Below, in pieces: positions 1-13,745 of a stretch of DNA of 64,000 nt. The position numbers and the translations under genes are program-made. The stretch comes from Rhypophila decipiens (taxonomy: Eukaryota; Ascomycota; Sordariomycetes; Sordariales; Naviculisporaceae): assembly GCA_033297075.1 (NCBI GenBank), contig MU858047.1, forward strand, positions 372,001-436,000, written 5' to 3'. Positions within the stretch are counted from its first letter, which is position 1. Each line of letters opens with the position of its first letter. Below the pieces are notes generated by a model. It was given only the letters and a program-made list of their open reading frames with translations. It was not told the origin of the DNA and did not search any database.

Positions 1-3000
1 ATTCCGCCATCATCAGTCCGTCGACCGTTCAGACCAGTCTATTGGATCCTTTGCTGCACTGTCAGATCCCTGTCCAGCGCAAACCCCAGAGCCGCCTCGA
101 CACGCTTGCTGGGATATCGCCGTTAAAGCCCGCTCAGGGCCAGAGACGGCTGACAATTGGACGACTTTGTCCCCTGCCGGCTGGCGCCATCTGTCCCCAT
201 TGCCAGATCAACCCCCCTTTTTTTCAAGTAAAGCCAAGCCAAACTCAACAACAGCCAATCTCGTCGGTTTGAGTGAGACATTGTTCCTGGATTCAGGCAA
301 GCCCAACACCAAAACATCCAACCCGCCATTGTCTCGCAAGAAACATAACCCATCTGTCCACTATCTCGGCCCTGGCTGATGGCCGTTGAAAAGAGGTCGT
401 GAACTTGAGCCGTTTGTGCTTTTTGATTGGCTCACGTACGAGTTTTGAGACCTGCGAACTTATGGAGGCTGGCGAGGCCCCTGGGTTTGCGGCGGATATT
501 GTGTCCTCCCCATGCCCACGGTCCCGAACGATGGGGACAGCCATCCGTTGTGCTTGCTGCTCCAACGGTCGCTAGGCCATCGCTCGACCGAAGGCCAGAT
601 CTCGCGAGGCTGCTGCCAACTGCGAGCTTCCCCCCCTGAGAGGAACGTGTGTGGCCCGTGTCCCTCTGCCATTCAAGGAAATCGCTCCGGGGGAGGCGGC
701 AGCTGAGGGACGATTAGCTCCGGCAGTCCGGCTGCCCGGCAGCAAAAGAAAAGTCAACGGTTGATTGAATCTGAAGGAGGAAAATATCCGCTCCCACGCA
801 CGACTGGGTCCTCCTGACCGATCTTTCACGTAACGACGGATGTGAACATGAACAAACAAGGTCTGGGACCTCCAGCAGCAGCAGCAGCAGCAATTCGATC
901 ATCTCTCTGACGTGGCTTGTGCTGGACCTGAACATGTCGAGCTAGGGCCCCACAAGCCGTTGTCCAGTTCTTGGTGATGAAAGGGGACCACTCTAACAGG
1001 CAAGATCTGCAGACAGTTCTGAAGAACTGCACATGGGTACGGATACGGCCCCGGCCTGCTGCAATGACAGTTCGTGTGCTGCTGATAGCCACCCATCGAG
1101 AAAGGTGGGAGGAATCAAGCTCACAGCTTACATTTTCCCCAGCTGCCCTGCAATGCACCTCTGTTACGGAGTAACTGGGCACCTCTTGCAGCTCTGAGTT
1201 GGCGAACTTTTTGGCCATGGAGATGGGTCAATTCTTGATTCCGAGTGAAGATGGGTGGTCTGTTTGTTCTCGACCTTTGCCACCTCCACTCGATCTAGGT
1301 TTGATACTGAGACATATTGAACAACACGCGCGTGGAGGAAGCAGAAGACGGGAAGGATGGCTCCACAAATTTCACCCGTTATGTCTTGCTTTTCTCCAGA
1401 CCGTTATGGCTCTCTTTCTCAAGTGACGAAAGTGGATTCTTATTCTGGCTAGAAAGACAGATCGGAGGAAATTAAACGGAACACGTGGGAAGATATCAAC
1501 CCAACTTCTCTTGACCAAGGCGCGTGAAGAAAAGAATGATAGCGTGACACTCCAGTTGACTTGGACCTATTTGTCCCTACGGTCATCGAGGTCTTTCTTG
1601 TTCTGATCTGGGTGAGGAAACCCACATCAACTGGGCCCTTCACACCACCACCAAGCGCTTTCCTTTCTGACCTGTGTCCTTCGCACCCACTTGATTATCA
1701 GCTCGCTTTCCTTCTGCCTAGCCAGACAGGCAAGAAGGCCACTTCAGAACGCATAGTAGGTAGCTACAACACACTCGACTGAAAGCAAGTATGTACGAAG
1801 TATGTACGGGTGTATGTTGGGCGGGAAAGGCCCCGAGTGGGAACTCTCGGACGGGATGGGATGGTCGAGCTGAGCTACCGACTGGCTCTCTCGGAAGACC
1901 CAGAACCTAATCCTACACACACAACAAAATGCATACTAGATGATCTTTCTCCTATGAAGGAAACCAGGGAATTTCAAGAGGAGAAAGAAATACCCATCTC
2001 CGCTACTACCATGATCTCTATGATTTGACCAGAGCAGCAGATAGATAAATAGTCACGAGAGATGTACTGGAAAAAGCAACCCAAGATGGTCGGTTGGGTG
2101 GACGGTTTTGCCTGGGCTGCGATCTCTCCTGTTTGGATTCCATTGGTGATAGGTATGTACCTTGCTGATCCATCCTTGGGCTTGGTGAGGTTGATTTGAT
2201 CTTGTGACGGCCGGCGGAACGAAGCATCAATATTTTACATTGTACGTGATTTGGTGGAGGATGATGATCATGATATACTTCAAGTGCTCGTCATACTTTC
2301 CTGTATTCACAATGACGAAGAAGGCTTCGTGACATGACGAGCTACCCAAGTAATATGTACTGTACCTGCTTAGCTCAGTCTCTGGCTGTTTCTTTTGCCC
2401 GGGGAGCTGGCATCTTGTTGCCTGATATTGTCCAACAACATGGAATGATTGAAGATTTGCATGTGGCGTATGGAGATATCAAGGTAAGAAGATAGGGAAA
2501 CTGTACATGTTTCTCTCTGGTATATGGGAAGTATGTCTCGCGTTATCTTTGTAGTCAGTCATGGAAGTTTCCATAACTCACTTCCTCTTGACAGGTCTGG
2601 GAAGGAAGAGACAATGACAAGGTCTTCTTTCTTTGGCATGTCCCAGCAGAGGGAGAGAACATGAAAAGAAAGCTGTGAGATGGCTACATTCTGTTCAAGC
2701 CAGGTAGGTAGCTACCTAGCCCGTTGGTATCTTGTGAGTCGGTGGTGATGCTTGGGTGGGAAAGAAGGAAGCAAACAACCTACGGATATAGGTAGGTAGA
2801 TGCTGAACTACAGATGTGTGTGAAGCACCGTAGGTACCGGCAGTGCAGTTCAGTGCCCTCGTTAGATATGTCCGCGGATCAACATCCGGACATGATAGAA
2901 AGAGATCCCCGTGGGGAGTGGTGAGTTATAGCCAACGTATTTCGGAACCACATTTGCAATCTTGGTTCATTTTCATTGGTGTTATGTCAATATTAATATT

Positions 3001-6000
3001 TAACTGTAAACGCTCATGCTCATCATTCATGCTACTAGTATCTTTTTATCTCCATGCTTTGTTGGATGAATGTGGTTATTTTGTCGCTTTGGGCAGTCTA
3101 CCGACCATACTCAGAGTACATGTATCCGCAGTGAGACGTCAAGATCAACAGCCGCAAGTCCTCAAATCAGTCCTCCTGTACGTTTATTCGCGATGGAGTG
3201 AACCCCGTTCATTTCTACTGGCATGTCTGTCCAGCTCATATGATGGCTCGATGCTAGCTGGCAGGCAGGCTGGCTGGCAAGCTTGACAGCGAAGAGTAGC
3301 TGATAGTGATAGTGATTACAACGCTGTAATAAACCACGTTGTCCAATGCGGATTCTGTGTCTACGATATATAATTGCTGCGCACTATAGATGAGAAACCG
3401 TGTGGCATATTATCTATATCTACAGCACGACAACAAGACACACTCATATACTACCACAAGGGAGGCAGGATATCATCAAGCACTTCAGTCGAAGGATAAA
3501 GTTGGGTACCGATATTGGGGCTGTTTCATGTTGCGTAATTGACAGCCCATCTACTGGATACCGATGGATTGGAACGCTAAAATAATCATGGCTTTTTTTT
3601 TCGGTTCCTGTCAAGAGAAGGGAGAATTAATATCACCTTGATATGCCGACACTGACAGCTAGCTGAAATGCAAAGAATATGATGGCTTTTGTTTTTTTTT
3701 ACACGTAGAGTAAAGGTGTGTTACCGGTATGGGTTAATGGGCAGGTAAGTGGCTAGCTGAAAGTCGTTGCGTTGCCGAAGGGGGGGAGGGGAGCTGGACC
3801 TTGCCGAGCTGAATAAATGAATGAACAACCACGTAACCGAACATCAAGCAATTGCATGTAGCAGACGAACGGTTTGTAAGGATACACGTATCTGCTCTTC
3901 TATTCAAGGTTCTTGGAAAAAGTAAATTGTTCAACCACAATCTGAATGCCAATTAAATTACAGGTAAACCGAGGGGAAAAAAATGATAAGGCAGGCAGAT
4001 GGATCACGGCATGGGATTCGTCGATATGCTTAAAATGTGACATGTATTTTTATATTTATTTATGCATGTAAGGACGGATATTGAACCTGAACACGTTTTA
4101 ACCACGTTTGGACGGGAAGTTGCAAAAACCTACACATATAACCTAAACACGGTGAAGCTTGAAAGCAAAAGAAAAACAAAAGTCAAGCTACCGTAAAGGG
4201 GGCGGCACTAGAAGACGCCAAAGATCATGATGGAAGCTTTCTCCCGAGCCCCAAACTGGTTTGTTCTCCTAAACTGGTTAGTTCTCCGAGACATTGCTCA
4301 TGTAGATATCTCATATTTCATATTTCTCGGTCCCGACTCCCGGGGCTTTGTCGAGTGTTACTAACTGCTGTCGTCGTTGTTTGCGAGATGTAGTATCATG
4401 GTCCCGGACGTCTGGGTCCAGACCTCGCGGTTAGTTCTAATGTTTATGCATATTAAAGGCACCTGGGTTGGTGTCTGCGTTGCCAAGATGATGGGTATGG
4501 CACAAAGATGAGATTGTCCAAGTTCAAGGTTACGTTAATAAGAAGTTCGGGATGTGAGAGTGAGGGAGAGATTCTATCTGTCGGTGGAGGTGAACTGAAT
4601 CTCGATCTGTATTGGATTGCTGCTCATACGACCCGCTCGTTGCGATTTTTCAGCCCTCCCAGGCACATCATGGAAGAGCTGAATTCAGCCCAAACGCCCT
4701 GGGCTCGTATTGTAGTGTAGGGGCCCATGAAATGCCGCATAAATACCGCATATGGAACATGAATACAAAACAGTTGTTTGCTTTCCGCCTCATGGGCCAT
4801 GGGGGTATACGAATCTGGATTCCTAAATGAATGCATGTATTAGAGAGGCCCGAGGCGGAATATCCATCACCGGTCACGCATCCAATATCAATCTCTCTCA
4901 GCTCCAGTGGTTCGTATAAACAAAGTGCGGAATTAGAAAAAGCTGAACTTGCAAATAAATATTATATTGGTATCAAGGCGAGCTGAGCGAGTGGTAACAC
5001 ACACCACAGTTACAGTAGCAAACCAAACAGCAGCGGGAAGAATACGGACTACGAGAGCTGATATTGGGCTCTTTGAAGGTGCCGTTCGTAATAAATGTGA
5101 GGCTTACGGATATACAGTCCGTTTATCACGAGCAAGACAGCAGTACTGCTCTTGGAGATACAATGACTGTCTAGTATAGATAGGAGACGTTGTTGTAACA
5201 TTCTTTTTTGCACCCCTGACCGCTTACTATATGGCGCTACATACATAGTACATAGCTCTACTCTGATACAAGATAGCCGCTGAAACATTGTCTCAAAGGA
5301 GAGATCAAGGAAGTAAGTACTGTAAGGTAAGGGGAAGAACAGGAAACGGTAAGCTAGCTTCGTCGATGGAAGGAAGGAAAGCGCCGGGAGAAGGACGCCC
5401 AGTTCAAGCCATATCTTACAACGGTCCAGGTTGGTCTGGCCCTTCAAATCGCAACGGTTTGAGGAGATGCCCGTTGCCCACACCAGCCATTTTACCTACC
5501 CACGACACAACAACCCATCCCGCGAAGCTGGAAGCGAAGCACCTGGTGGCGTCCCCTAGCTCGATGTATGTCTGCTTTTTGTAGCCAAGTCTGCATGTTT
5601 TCTGTTTCTGTTTCTTGTTGTTCTCCATGTCCGTGTCGGCGTTCCGTCTCCGCGCTCGTCTTTCTCACACACACACGGCAGGTTATGTATGTGGTCGAGA
5701 CGAAGGAGGGGGACCAACAGGATCGGGATCACGCCATCAAGAATGCGGACTAGTAGGGAACTTTTGCCCCTTTGAGGGAGGGTGGGTAGTCAAGATCAAG
5801 AGAGAGTGAAAAGGGGTACAGGTATGTTATGTGTCACGTCTGGAGCCTCACTTTCCCATGTCCCCCAGACCGACCTATTCATACAGATATCCCATCCATT
5901 ACTCCTCCAAGTATCTCTACTTCTTCCTGCGACAGGTTTTGCTATGTGTACTGTGCACCAGTGTAGTTCGAGAAAGGGTGACACGGAAAGCAAGCAAAGG

Positions 6001-8785
6001 GACTTGCAGATGCCATGTAAGGTGGGTGAGCAAGTCCGCCGGCAGTCGTCCACTGAGCGTCCTCCCTTGACGAGGAACCCACCTTTTAGGGGGTTTGGGA
6101 TGTACGGGATGTGATTCCGGAAGACATGAGTGTGTGGAACTAGGGACATACAGAGTTGTGTGCTTGTGTTTGCTGTCTGTTCTGGCTGGCGGCAACTAGG
6201 CACATATCCTTTCTCCGTCTGGGGTAGTAAAGGCTGACTGTCCACTCAGAGTAGAGATATAGGCTGGTCTGGGCTATACCCCTATTGTCGTACAGCACCG
6301 GGCCGTCCGAGTGCGACTTGTCACAGTGTCAGTGAAGTTTCTAAAGCTAGACCTCCTCCCTTTGACAGTGATTGTATTGACAAGCAGTTAGGTGTGTCGA
6401 CTTATTCGGTATGCGGCTACAATAAGCCTCTGATCTGTGATTTATTGGTAAGCGGCATGATATTTTCCCCCCACAACAAATACAATAAATTCGTCTCTTA
6501 TATCGACTTGGGCGAATAGTGATGAGGTTGACCGGTTTGGTTGGGTCGTGTATCGTATCAGCTGGTAAACGCCTATGGACTGCGACGATATTGCCAGGCT
6601 CAGAACGTAAGGTATCTATGTCTTCGTATACAATTTGAACAGCTGGGCTTGCACTTGGACATGTCATCACCAAGTCGTCAAACCTAGTTGTTGGGATCGT
6701 GCGTCTTCAGATTCGACCAAGGTTCACGCTCCCCCTGGGGGGACGGAATGACTGATTGAATGCCGGAGAAAGGATTGCGACCATTGTTGGCCAATTCGGG
6801 AAAAGGAGGCGAAATGAAAGCAGTGAGGTTATCGCCTGTGAGATGGGATAGACCGTGTGGTGACAAACGGACATGGCGAAGTCGATCTGGGCTCATTTAC
6901 CGGCGGCGTCAAAGACGGAGATCGAAGTGTATTTCCCAATGCTACTATCATGCCAGTTGTAGATCACCTGGTAGGTAAGATAAGGTAGGCACGTCTTTAC
7001 TCAAAGTTAAAGTCACTCAATCAGTGGGTGGCTTCGAGAGCTATGATCTAGCTTGGTACCTTCCCTGCCTTTGTTGCTGAAGACAACGAACTCTACCTCC
7101 ATGACAGGCAGGTGCGCTGTCTTGACTTCATTCTCGTTTGCAGAAAGAGAGGGGTGTCATGTCATCTCCATTGTGTGTTCCTTCCTTCCTCAAGGTTTGT
7201 TGTCTTGTGGTGGAGAACGGGATATCTTGGAGCCAGTATGCGTCGTGCCGGCTGCGGTGATCTGCTGGAAGAAGGTTCGGCGGTGATTGCTTTACGGGTG
7301 GACTCTGTTCTCTTCCCCGACGGCCGGAGTGCTTTGTTCATTCATCGTTGGGCCCGGCGTGTGTGGTGGTACATCGAGCGGGTCGAGCAGGCCCGACGGG
7401 AGTGTTGATGGTTGAGGGGGAAGGTACGGAGAGTTTCTGCCCATCGCTCGTCCCGGGCCGCGGTGGACCATCTCGGCCGGATGTCGGGTCGAGTCAAGTG
7501 ATGGAATGGGATGTCGGAACAACCTACAGTTGTAGGAAGGCACAGATCTGATATGGGAGTGCCTGCCTCCGGGAACTAATCGCCGCTCTCGTCGCACCCA
7601 AGCATGGTAGATCTTGTCGGTTCACCATGTTTAAAGTCAATATCGTCTGAGATTTTGAAGGCCAGTTCCTTTCTCGGTCCACAGGATAGGAAATGTCGGC
7701 ATTTCATCAATCATGTCAAAGCTGCTTGAAGGTGCAGGTATCAGTAGAACCGCAGCCTTGACGGAAGAAGACTTATGAGGTGGGACAACATTCACTCAAG
7801 TATTCGATCTTCCCAAGGTAATCCGTATCGATTGCTTGTCACTGTGTACCTACCTGGTACGTTGGATATCAGTGTCTCAGGACCTTCATGATTCATCACC
7901 TCTCAGAGTTGTGGATTAAAGGCCTCTTATGTACAAGTTATCCGCACATCAACAGTTGCCCATTTGAACAAGCCTTTCCTGACTTGCCTTCACGGTTTCT
8001 AGGAACCCGCCGTGTATACGAACAAAGTCTCAAAAGCAAGTCTTCACAGCCAAGAGAAATGTATCGTTCTGCAAGTGACACCAACAAATCACAGTTTATT
8101 CATTCATTCATCACTCATCTATCAATGGTATCCAGAATCCAAAGAACCTCCCTCCCATTCTACTAATCCGACACATACAGTAAGTACCCAGTCGTAGCGT
8201 AGGACTATCCAAGAAGGCAGCCCGAGGCAAATAGATACATGTGTGTACATGTAAACACAAAGACACGTGCACATAGCCACATATCGACATGTCCAACAAC
8301 TTCCTCACGCAGACATCCACAAGAAAGCCAAATCGCTAGAATATAGACAGGCAAGGTTGGGTGGAATTGACAACCAACTAGGTAGTTAGATTCCACTTCG
8401 AGGCCTAGAATCCGAGCGCCCAACGCAAGCAGGCAGCAAAAAGAAAGAAAAAAGCCATTCCATTCCATCAAAACAATTCCCTGGTATCCTTCTTTCCACC
8501 CTTGATCCATTCATAAAGTAATCCCATTTTCCACCTATCAAGCACTTGAACAAAACAGAAACTCCGACATACCCGACATGACGAAATACAGACGCTGAGC
8601 ACGGGAGTGCCATACATGTAGACCCACGTTCCACAATATAACCCAGACTCCCTAGCAAATAGCCTGTCCCCTTCCAGGCCGTAAATGCAGGCCATACAGA
8701 ACAAAAACATAAAAATCTATAGATCCCAGTGTAAACACTCCCCTTTCAAAGGTATATCACTCCCCCTTCAAAGGTATATGTCCCT
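1..8785. other. Gene-poor stretch left of the OGT gene
   Basis: I see no convincing gene here. Open frames are all short (at most about 150 codons), often overlap opposite frames, and match no family I recognise. Visible structure includes a (CAG)6 run at 873-892, one TACGGAGTA motif at 1165-1173 and a 14-bp perfect palindrome TAGGTAGCTACCTA at 2705-2718. There are AT-rich patches around 3.3-4.2 kb, and GGTAGGTA-type repeats near 2.7-2.8 and 6.97 kb. The right end (about 8.1-8.8 kb) is presumably the 3' UTR of the OGT gene. The left part could be the regulatory region or long 5' leader of a gene outside the window; that is inference. Confidence 0.6.
873..892. repeat. (CAG)6 trinucleotide microsatellite
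   Basis: Six uninterrupted CAG units plus CA in non-coding sequence, with no convincing reading frame across it. Confidence 0.85.
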
Positions 8786-8797
8786 TCAAAGGTATAT
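8745..8797. repeat. Three short tandem copies spanning the OGT stop codon
   Basis: The 13-mer TTCAAAGGTATAT occurs at 8745-8757, 8767-8779 and 8785-8797, with periods of 22 and 18 bp. On the minus strand the core reads ATA TAC CTT TGA, that is Ile-Tyr-Leu-stop. The 8785 copy provides the actual C-terminus and stop of the OGT gene. The 8767 copy is 18 bp downstream and in frame, so it repeats the same last residues and a second TGA. Confidence 0.9.
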
Positions 8798-11700
8798 GTC
8801 TCCACCCTCGCCGTCCACCCACCTCCTCCATGCCTCATCATAGGCATCCTCCAAATCCCTGACCCACCGCCTAGTGTCAAACAGCGCGCACGTCCATCGG
8901 CTCTTCCAGAGAAGCTTCCTCAGTCCTGCCAGCCTGCCTACACCCTCCCCATATATATTATCCGCATTGGGAACTGCCCCAGCCGACGCAGCCAGACGAT
9001 AACTCATATTGTTGGCCAACCGGATCGCAAAGTCCTCATACTCGTCATCATCCTCGCAGATCAACTCCTTCGCCGCCTGCTCTCCTTCTTCACTCTTGGG
9101 CAAGGCGCCCTTCAAAATGGAGGCCGCCATCCGCGAGCACATCTTGTACCGGTATCTGGGCAGTGTGAGCAGAGGAGTGCTCGACCAGAGGACGTCGGCC
9201 GCAGTCGTATGCGCATTGCACTCGGGTGTATCAAGAAACAAGTCGCACACTCTCGCACGTGAGATATGTTGCTGTTTGGGTGCTACATCAGTAAAGATGA
9301 TTCGGCTCGCGACCGACTCGGAGGCCCATTGTTTAGCCTGGCGTCGGAGGTTGTTCTCGCCGAGCTCGGGGAAGCGAAGAAGCCAGAGGACAGCCTTGGG
9401 GCAGTTGGCGAGGATACGAAGCCATGTTCGGAATGTGGTCGGATCAATCTGGGATCCAAGTGTCAGTCAGCTAGGCCACAGATGGGAAGAAATCAAGTTC
9501 CGAGGCTGAAATGTGTCAACTTACCTTGTATAGCTGATTGAAATTTCCAAGAATAATGGCATCGTCGGGGAGCGAGGGAAATAGCTCCTTGCGCATCTTC
9601 CACCGCCTCTTTTGCTCGTCTTCCCATGACATATCACGGTCGTTGGAACCGTCGGCTGACTGGGCGTGGTCGCAGCAGAAGAATGTATCCCTGGCAAAGA
9701 TAATGTTCTCCGAGTAAATCCAGTCCTCTGTCTCGGCGTCCACTTCGTCTCGAAATACATCTTCTAGATTTAGGTTGTTGCGGTGAGGGCGAAGCGTTGA
9801 TGGCGGTATCGCCGTGGTATCAGCCAGCAAATAGTCGCACCACTCCGCTCCAAGCGTACCAGCGAAACCCATGAACGACATCTGGATCGGTGCAGGACGT
9901 GCAGCGAATACCTCATTTCGCGCACCGCGTGTGTAGCCGTTTAGATTGACCAAGATATGAATACCATCCGCCACGATTTGGTCGACCAGCTTGTCCGAAG
10001 TCCAGTTGCTCACGTCTCGGAACACGGGCGCTTCGCGTTCGATTTGTTGTCGATGTATTGACTTGTCGCTAGCTGTAGTTGCGTAACAATAGGCCCTCAC
10101 GCGTGCCTTATTATGAAAACCAAACACAGACTGCATCAAATGTGCCAACGGGTGGTTGTTGAAATCCGATGAGACGTAGCCGACGTTAAGGTGGGGACTC
10201 GGCGGATTGGGGGGTTGGTAGACTGTGGCCGGTACCCATGGAGATCGGAGCGTCGAGCACGATATCCGAAGAGCGTTCCTTTGCGAGATCATTCGAATGT
10301 CCTTGGCAGTGAGGGGGCACGTGAATGTATGGAATGGAAGAACCGTAGGCGCAGAAGGGACAGAGAGACTGGCCGGGGGCTTAGGTCGAGGATAGCCGAC
10401 GGCCGACTGCACACCTTTGATGTGTCTGTCGCGATACCAGCATCGCATGGCGGCTCTGGTTGACCTCTCAATGAGCCGAAGGATACGAGAGCCTTCCCAC
10501 GGCCGCCCGGACCATTTTCGAAGCTCGGCGGCCAAGTCGAGGGAGCCGTCGGTCGTTTTGGCGCCGGCATCTCGAAGCTGTGCAACGAGTTGCTGGATTG
10601 CGTGTTCCTGTAAAATACCGCACCCCCACGAAGACGATTCCTTGAGTTGGCGCTCGACAATGTCCACTACCTTCTTCATAAGTCCGCCACCGACACCCAA
10701 TATCTTGACGTCTTGGAGTTGCCCGTCCTCGGCCACATGCCACCGGTCGTAGCTACCTCCGGAAAGTAGGACACCGCCGCGGCCCCGCCAGTCGCACACC
10801 GAGTTCAGGGCTGTCGACAGGCCGCATACGGCCTCGGCAAATTCTGGGTTAGAGGTCACGGCTCGTTTGTAGTACAGAATCGCATCGTTAATCCGGCCCC
10901 TATCCTTGACTGCATTTGCAAGATTCGTGAGTGCAATGTCAAACGTTCCATCGCACGCCACGGCTTGTTCGTACATCTGGATAGCCATGTCTAGCTGCCC
11001 AATATCCTTCAAAAGGCTGCCGAGGTTAGTATGAAGATGGACATGCTTAGGATCCAGGGTGAGCCCATAATGGTAATACGACAGCGCTAGAGCGAGCCCG
11101 CTTCCAGGGACGATGCCAGGCACAGTTGTTGCCACAACCACTTCAGGGACAGTTATCTGCTGTGACGATGATTGTTGCACGCTCGCGAGGAGAATCCCCA
11201 CATTGTTCGCCGTCGATGGGCTTTCCTGTAGGGACAGAGAGAGGTAGTACAAGGCCAGTATATCACCAACACCTGCCGGTTGCCGGATTAAGCTAGAAGT
11301 CGGGGCGCCATTCGACATTGCATCTTGGAAGATTTTTGCCAGTGAGAGCAACGAGTTGCTGGTGGTCGCTATTACGGATTTCCGATGGCTTCCTTCAGTC
11401 ACATACTGCAGGCCTGGAAGTTGCCCGTTACTGGCTGCAAAGACATGCTGGGCAGTATGTTTCGCTCTGTCCGGTGGCAGTAATAATGGCGGACTATGGC
11501 CCCGAGTCTGGAGGGCCCGAGAGACTTCCATACGCGCGTGTCTGGGGGCCAGCACACTCTGAATTCTGTGGATAAGTGACTGGACCCCTTTGATCTGCCT
11601 CCCCGAGCTGATCAGTACCGCCTCCTCGAAAGACTCTGATGCGCGATCGATGTCCTTCAAGGCATAGAGCATGTTGCCCTTGGCGTGGATGAGCAGTATC

Positions 11701-13745
11701 ATGCGGCCGTTTTCACTTCCAGGAATGGCATATCCGCTGGATCCAAATCCGGGCTGCTTGGCATTATCCGTGTCTGCCGAGCTATTCCTGCTCGCAGCGT
11801 CCGTCTTGGTTGAGTCCAGCTTGCGACCATCTGGGCCCAATTCCCCTGCCCTTGTCCCCCGATCTCCGGGACTCGTCTTCTCGTTCGGTTGGACCCCAGA
11901 GTTGGGTAGGCGCAGGGCTCGTTGGACAAAGTCGATTGTATTCACCGCTTCTTGACTCCTGTGGTTTGAGCAGAGAAGACCAACCAGGTGCTCGACTGCT
12001 TCAAGGTAGCTTGGTCGAATCTTGACAGCCTGGGCCCACTGGTGCTCGGCCTCTTCCTGCCTATTCAAACAATACAGTGTTGCCGCAATGTTTGATATCG
12101 CCTCCACGTGGTTCTCGTCAAGGCAGACAATGCGTTTGAACCACTCAAGAGCCTCCTCGTAATGTTCCAGGCCGTAGTGAAGACAACCTCCGAGAAGCAT
12201 CCCATCTACCCATTTCCAACCGCTCTTCTCACACATGCTAGTTAGTATCTCCAAGGCTGCTTTGGCGCCCAGGAGCGGCGAGTTCATCTCGTGATATGCC
12301 CGGTGCGGCTTGTTGGGATATGGGCTCCTGATCTGGCCGGGATTGTGTATCTCTGCCATTATGGCAGGATTGCTTCCCATCGCCCGCTCATTGCCGTTTA
12401 CTGTCGATAGAGACTGTATATCAGTGGCATGACCGCCGTAACCGTATGCCCGAGAAGCAGCTTCTTTCTGGGCCAGTTGGTGCGAGTAAGTGGCAGTGGC
12501 ATCACCATATGGAAATGATTGCCCGATTTTTGGTGAGCTCAAGCTCGTGCTCAGTGTCTTTGGCGGCTTCGGATAGACTAGCATTTTGGATACATGCCGA
12601 GAATTGGTGCCACCTCTACCATGATGCGCCTTCTTGGAGTGGCTGAGATAGAACAAAAGATCGTTGTACATCTTGTGAGCATGGTGCAACACTCGCTCCT
12701 TGAACTGGGCCGGAGAAGAGACCTCGCCGTGCGCATCCTTGGCCAGAGGACCAAGCGGAGAGTTCAGCGACAGTGCCTCTAGCCTGTGGTGAGGAACGTG
12801 ATAGGGAGAGGGATTGTGTCCATAACGGGCGAATCCATCATCCAGAGGATAGCTCGAGAGCGGTAATCGAAAAGGATTGGGCTGACCAAGGCCCGGCGCG
12901 TTATGGAGACCATGGTGAAGAGTCGAGTGAGATGGCATATACGCGCTGTCTACGCCGGCGTTCTGAGCCGTATAACCATTCGCCAGAGGAATAGGTGATC
13001 GGAAATCTGAGACTCCACCATCCGTCAGAAATGCAGGTTGCCCGTACCCCGCAGGACTGTACACCGTCGGGGTGAGCGGTTGTTGGTAACTTGGACCCAT
13101 CATAGGTTGTAGGTTGGACACAGCATGGTAGTTATGCTGAGCCATGGGCTGCAGCAGATGTGTGCGATCCGTTGCACCAGGATCCAGTCCCATGTTTGAC
13201 GGCCCCAGACCCCATCCTCCCAAGTTTGCCGGTGCCGAGTTCAGAGTGTCTACACCATGTTCCATCTTGATGCCCGGAGTTGTCGCCGAATAAGGCCAAG
13301 AGCCTGCTGGAACGGGACGCTGAAAGCCTCCTAATGATGAGCCCGACGCCCTGTGCGCCATGGCTGTCGGGAATATTTTTGACGAGGCTGGAAGGATCAT
13401 ATGTTTCAACGGGGGCGGCCCCGACGCAAGATGAGCCATAGAGCCATCATATCCATTGTCGATCGTCCCACTCGGAGTTTTTCGACGCAACGAATGCTCG
13501 GAACTGTGATCATGCGAAAGGGGAGGGCGGTTGAAGGTCGTCGTTATACGATGCAAGGTATGGGGCTGCTGTCCGTTTCTAGGGGGGAAAAGACGAGGCA
13601 CCGACCCGGCCTCATTGTACGCAGGATACTGCTGTGACAGCCGTGCAGAATGGTGGTAGTCGGGTTTGAGGTTCGTCTGATGGTACTGGCCCTGATGGTC
13701 GAACGGGTTCGGCACCATGTGGTGCATCTGGACTAAGGGTAACAT
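8786..13745 (-). CDS. OGT: O-GlcNAc transferase-like protein (TPR + GT41)
   Basis: Predicted 1627 aa from two exons, 13745..9525 and 9448..8786 (minus strand). The 76-nt intron has a GTAAGT donor and an AG acceptor, and joins FNQLYK to IDPTTFRTW in frame. Residues 1 to about 450 are Pro/His/Gln/Ser-rich low complexity. TPR-like repeats lie at about 490-595 and 890-980. From about 1185 the family-41 glycosyltransferase region has the DFNNHPLAHLMQS motif (compare the DFGNHPTSHLMQS region of animal OGT), HILVNLNGYTRG, the TFFCCDHA block, and VAPKQQH carrying the lysine that contacts UDP in the animal enzyme. The inferred role is transfer of GlcNAc (or another sugar, since some plant relatives use fucose) to Ser/Thr of nuclear and cytosolic proteins. 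An upstream ATG at 13848 opens an out-of-frame ORF overlapping this start. The start chosen is the first ATG of the long frame; the donor sugar is not provable here. Confidence 0.9.

Noticed and set aside
826..1218. 130-codon minus-strand frame containing a poly-Ala run
   Set aside because: The Ala run comes from the (CAG)6 microsatellite; the rest has no recognisable pattern.
5782..6245. Opposed frames of 110 (plus) and 149 (minus) codons
   Set aside because: They overlap each other almost completely, have no similarity I recognise, and lie in non-coding-looking sequence.
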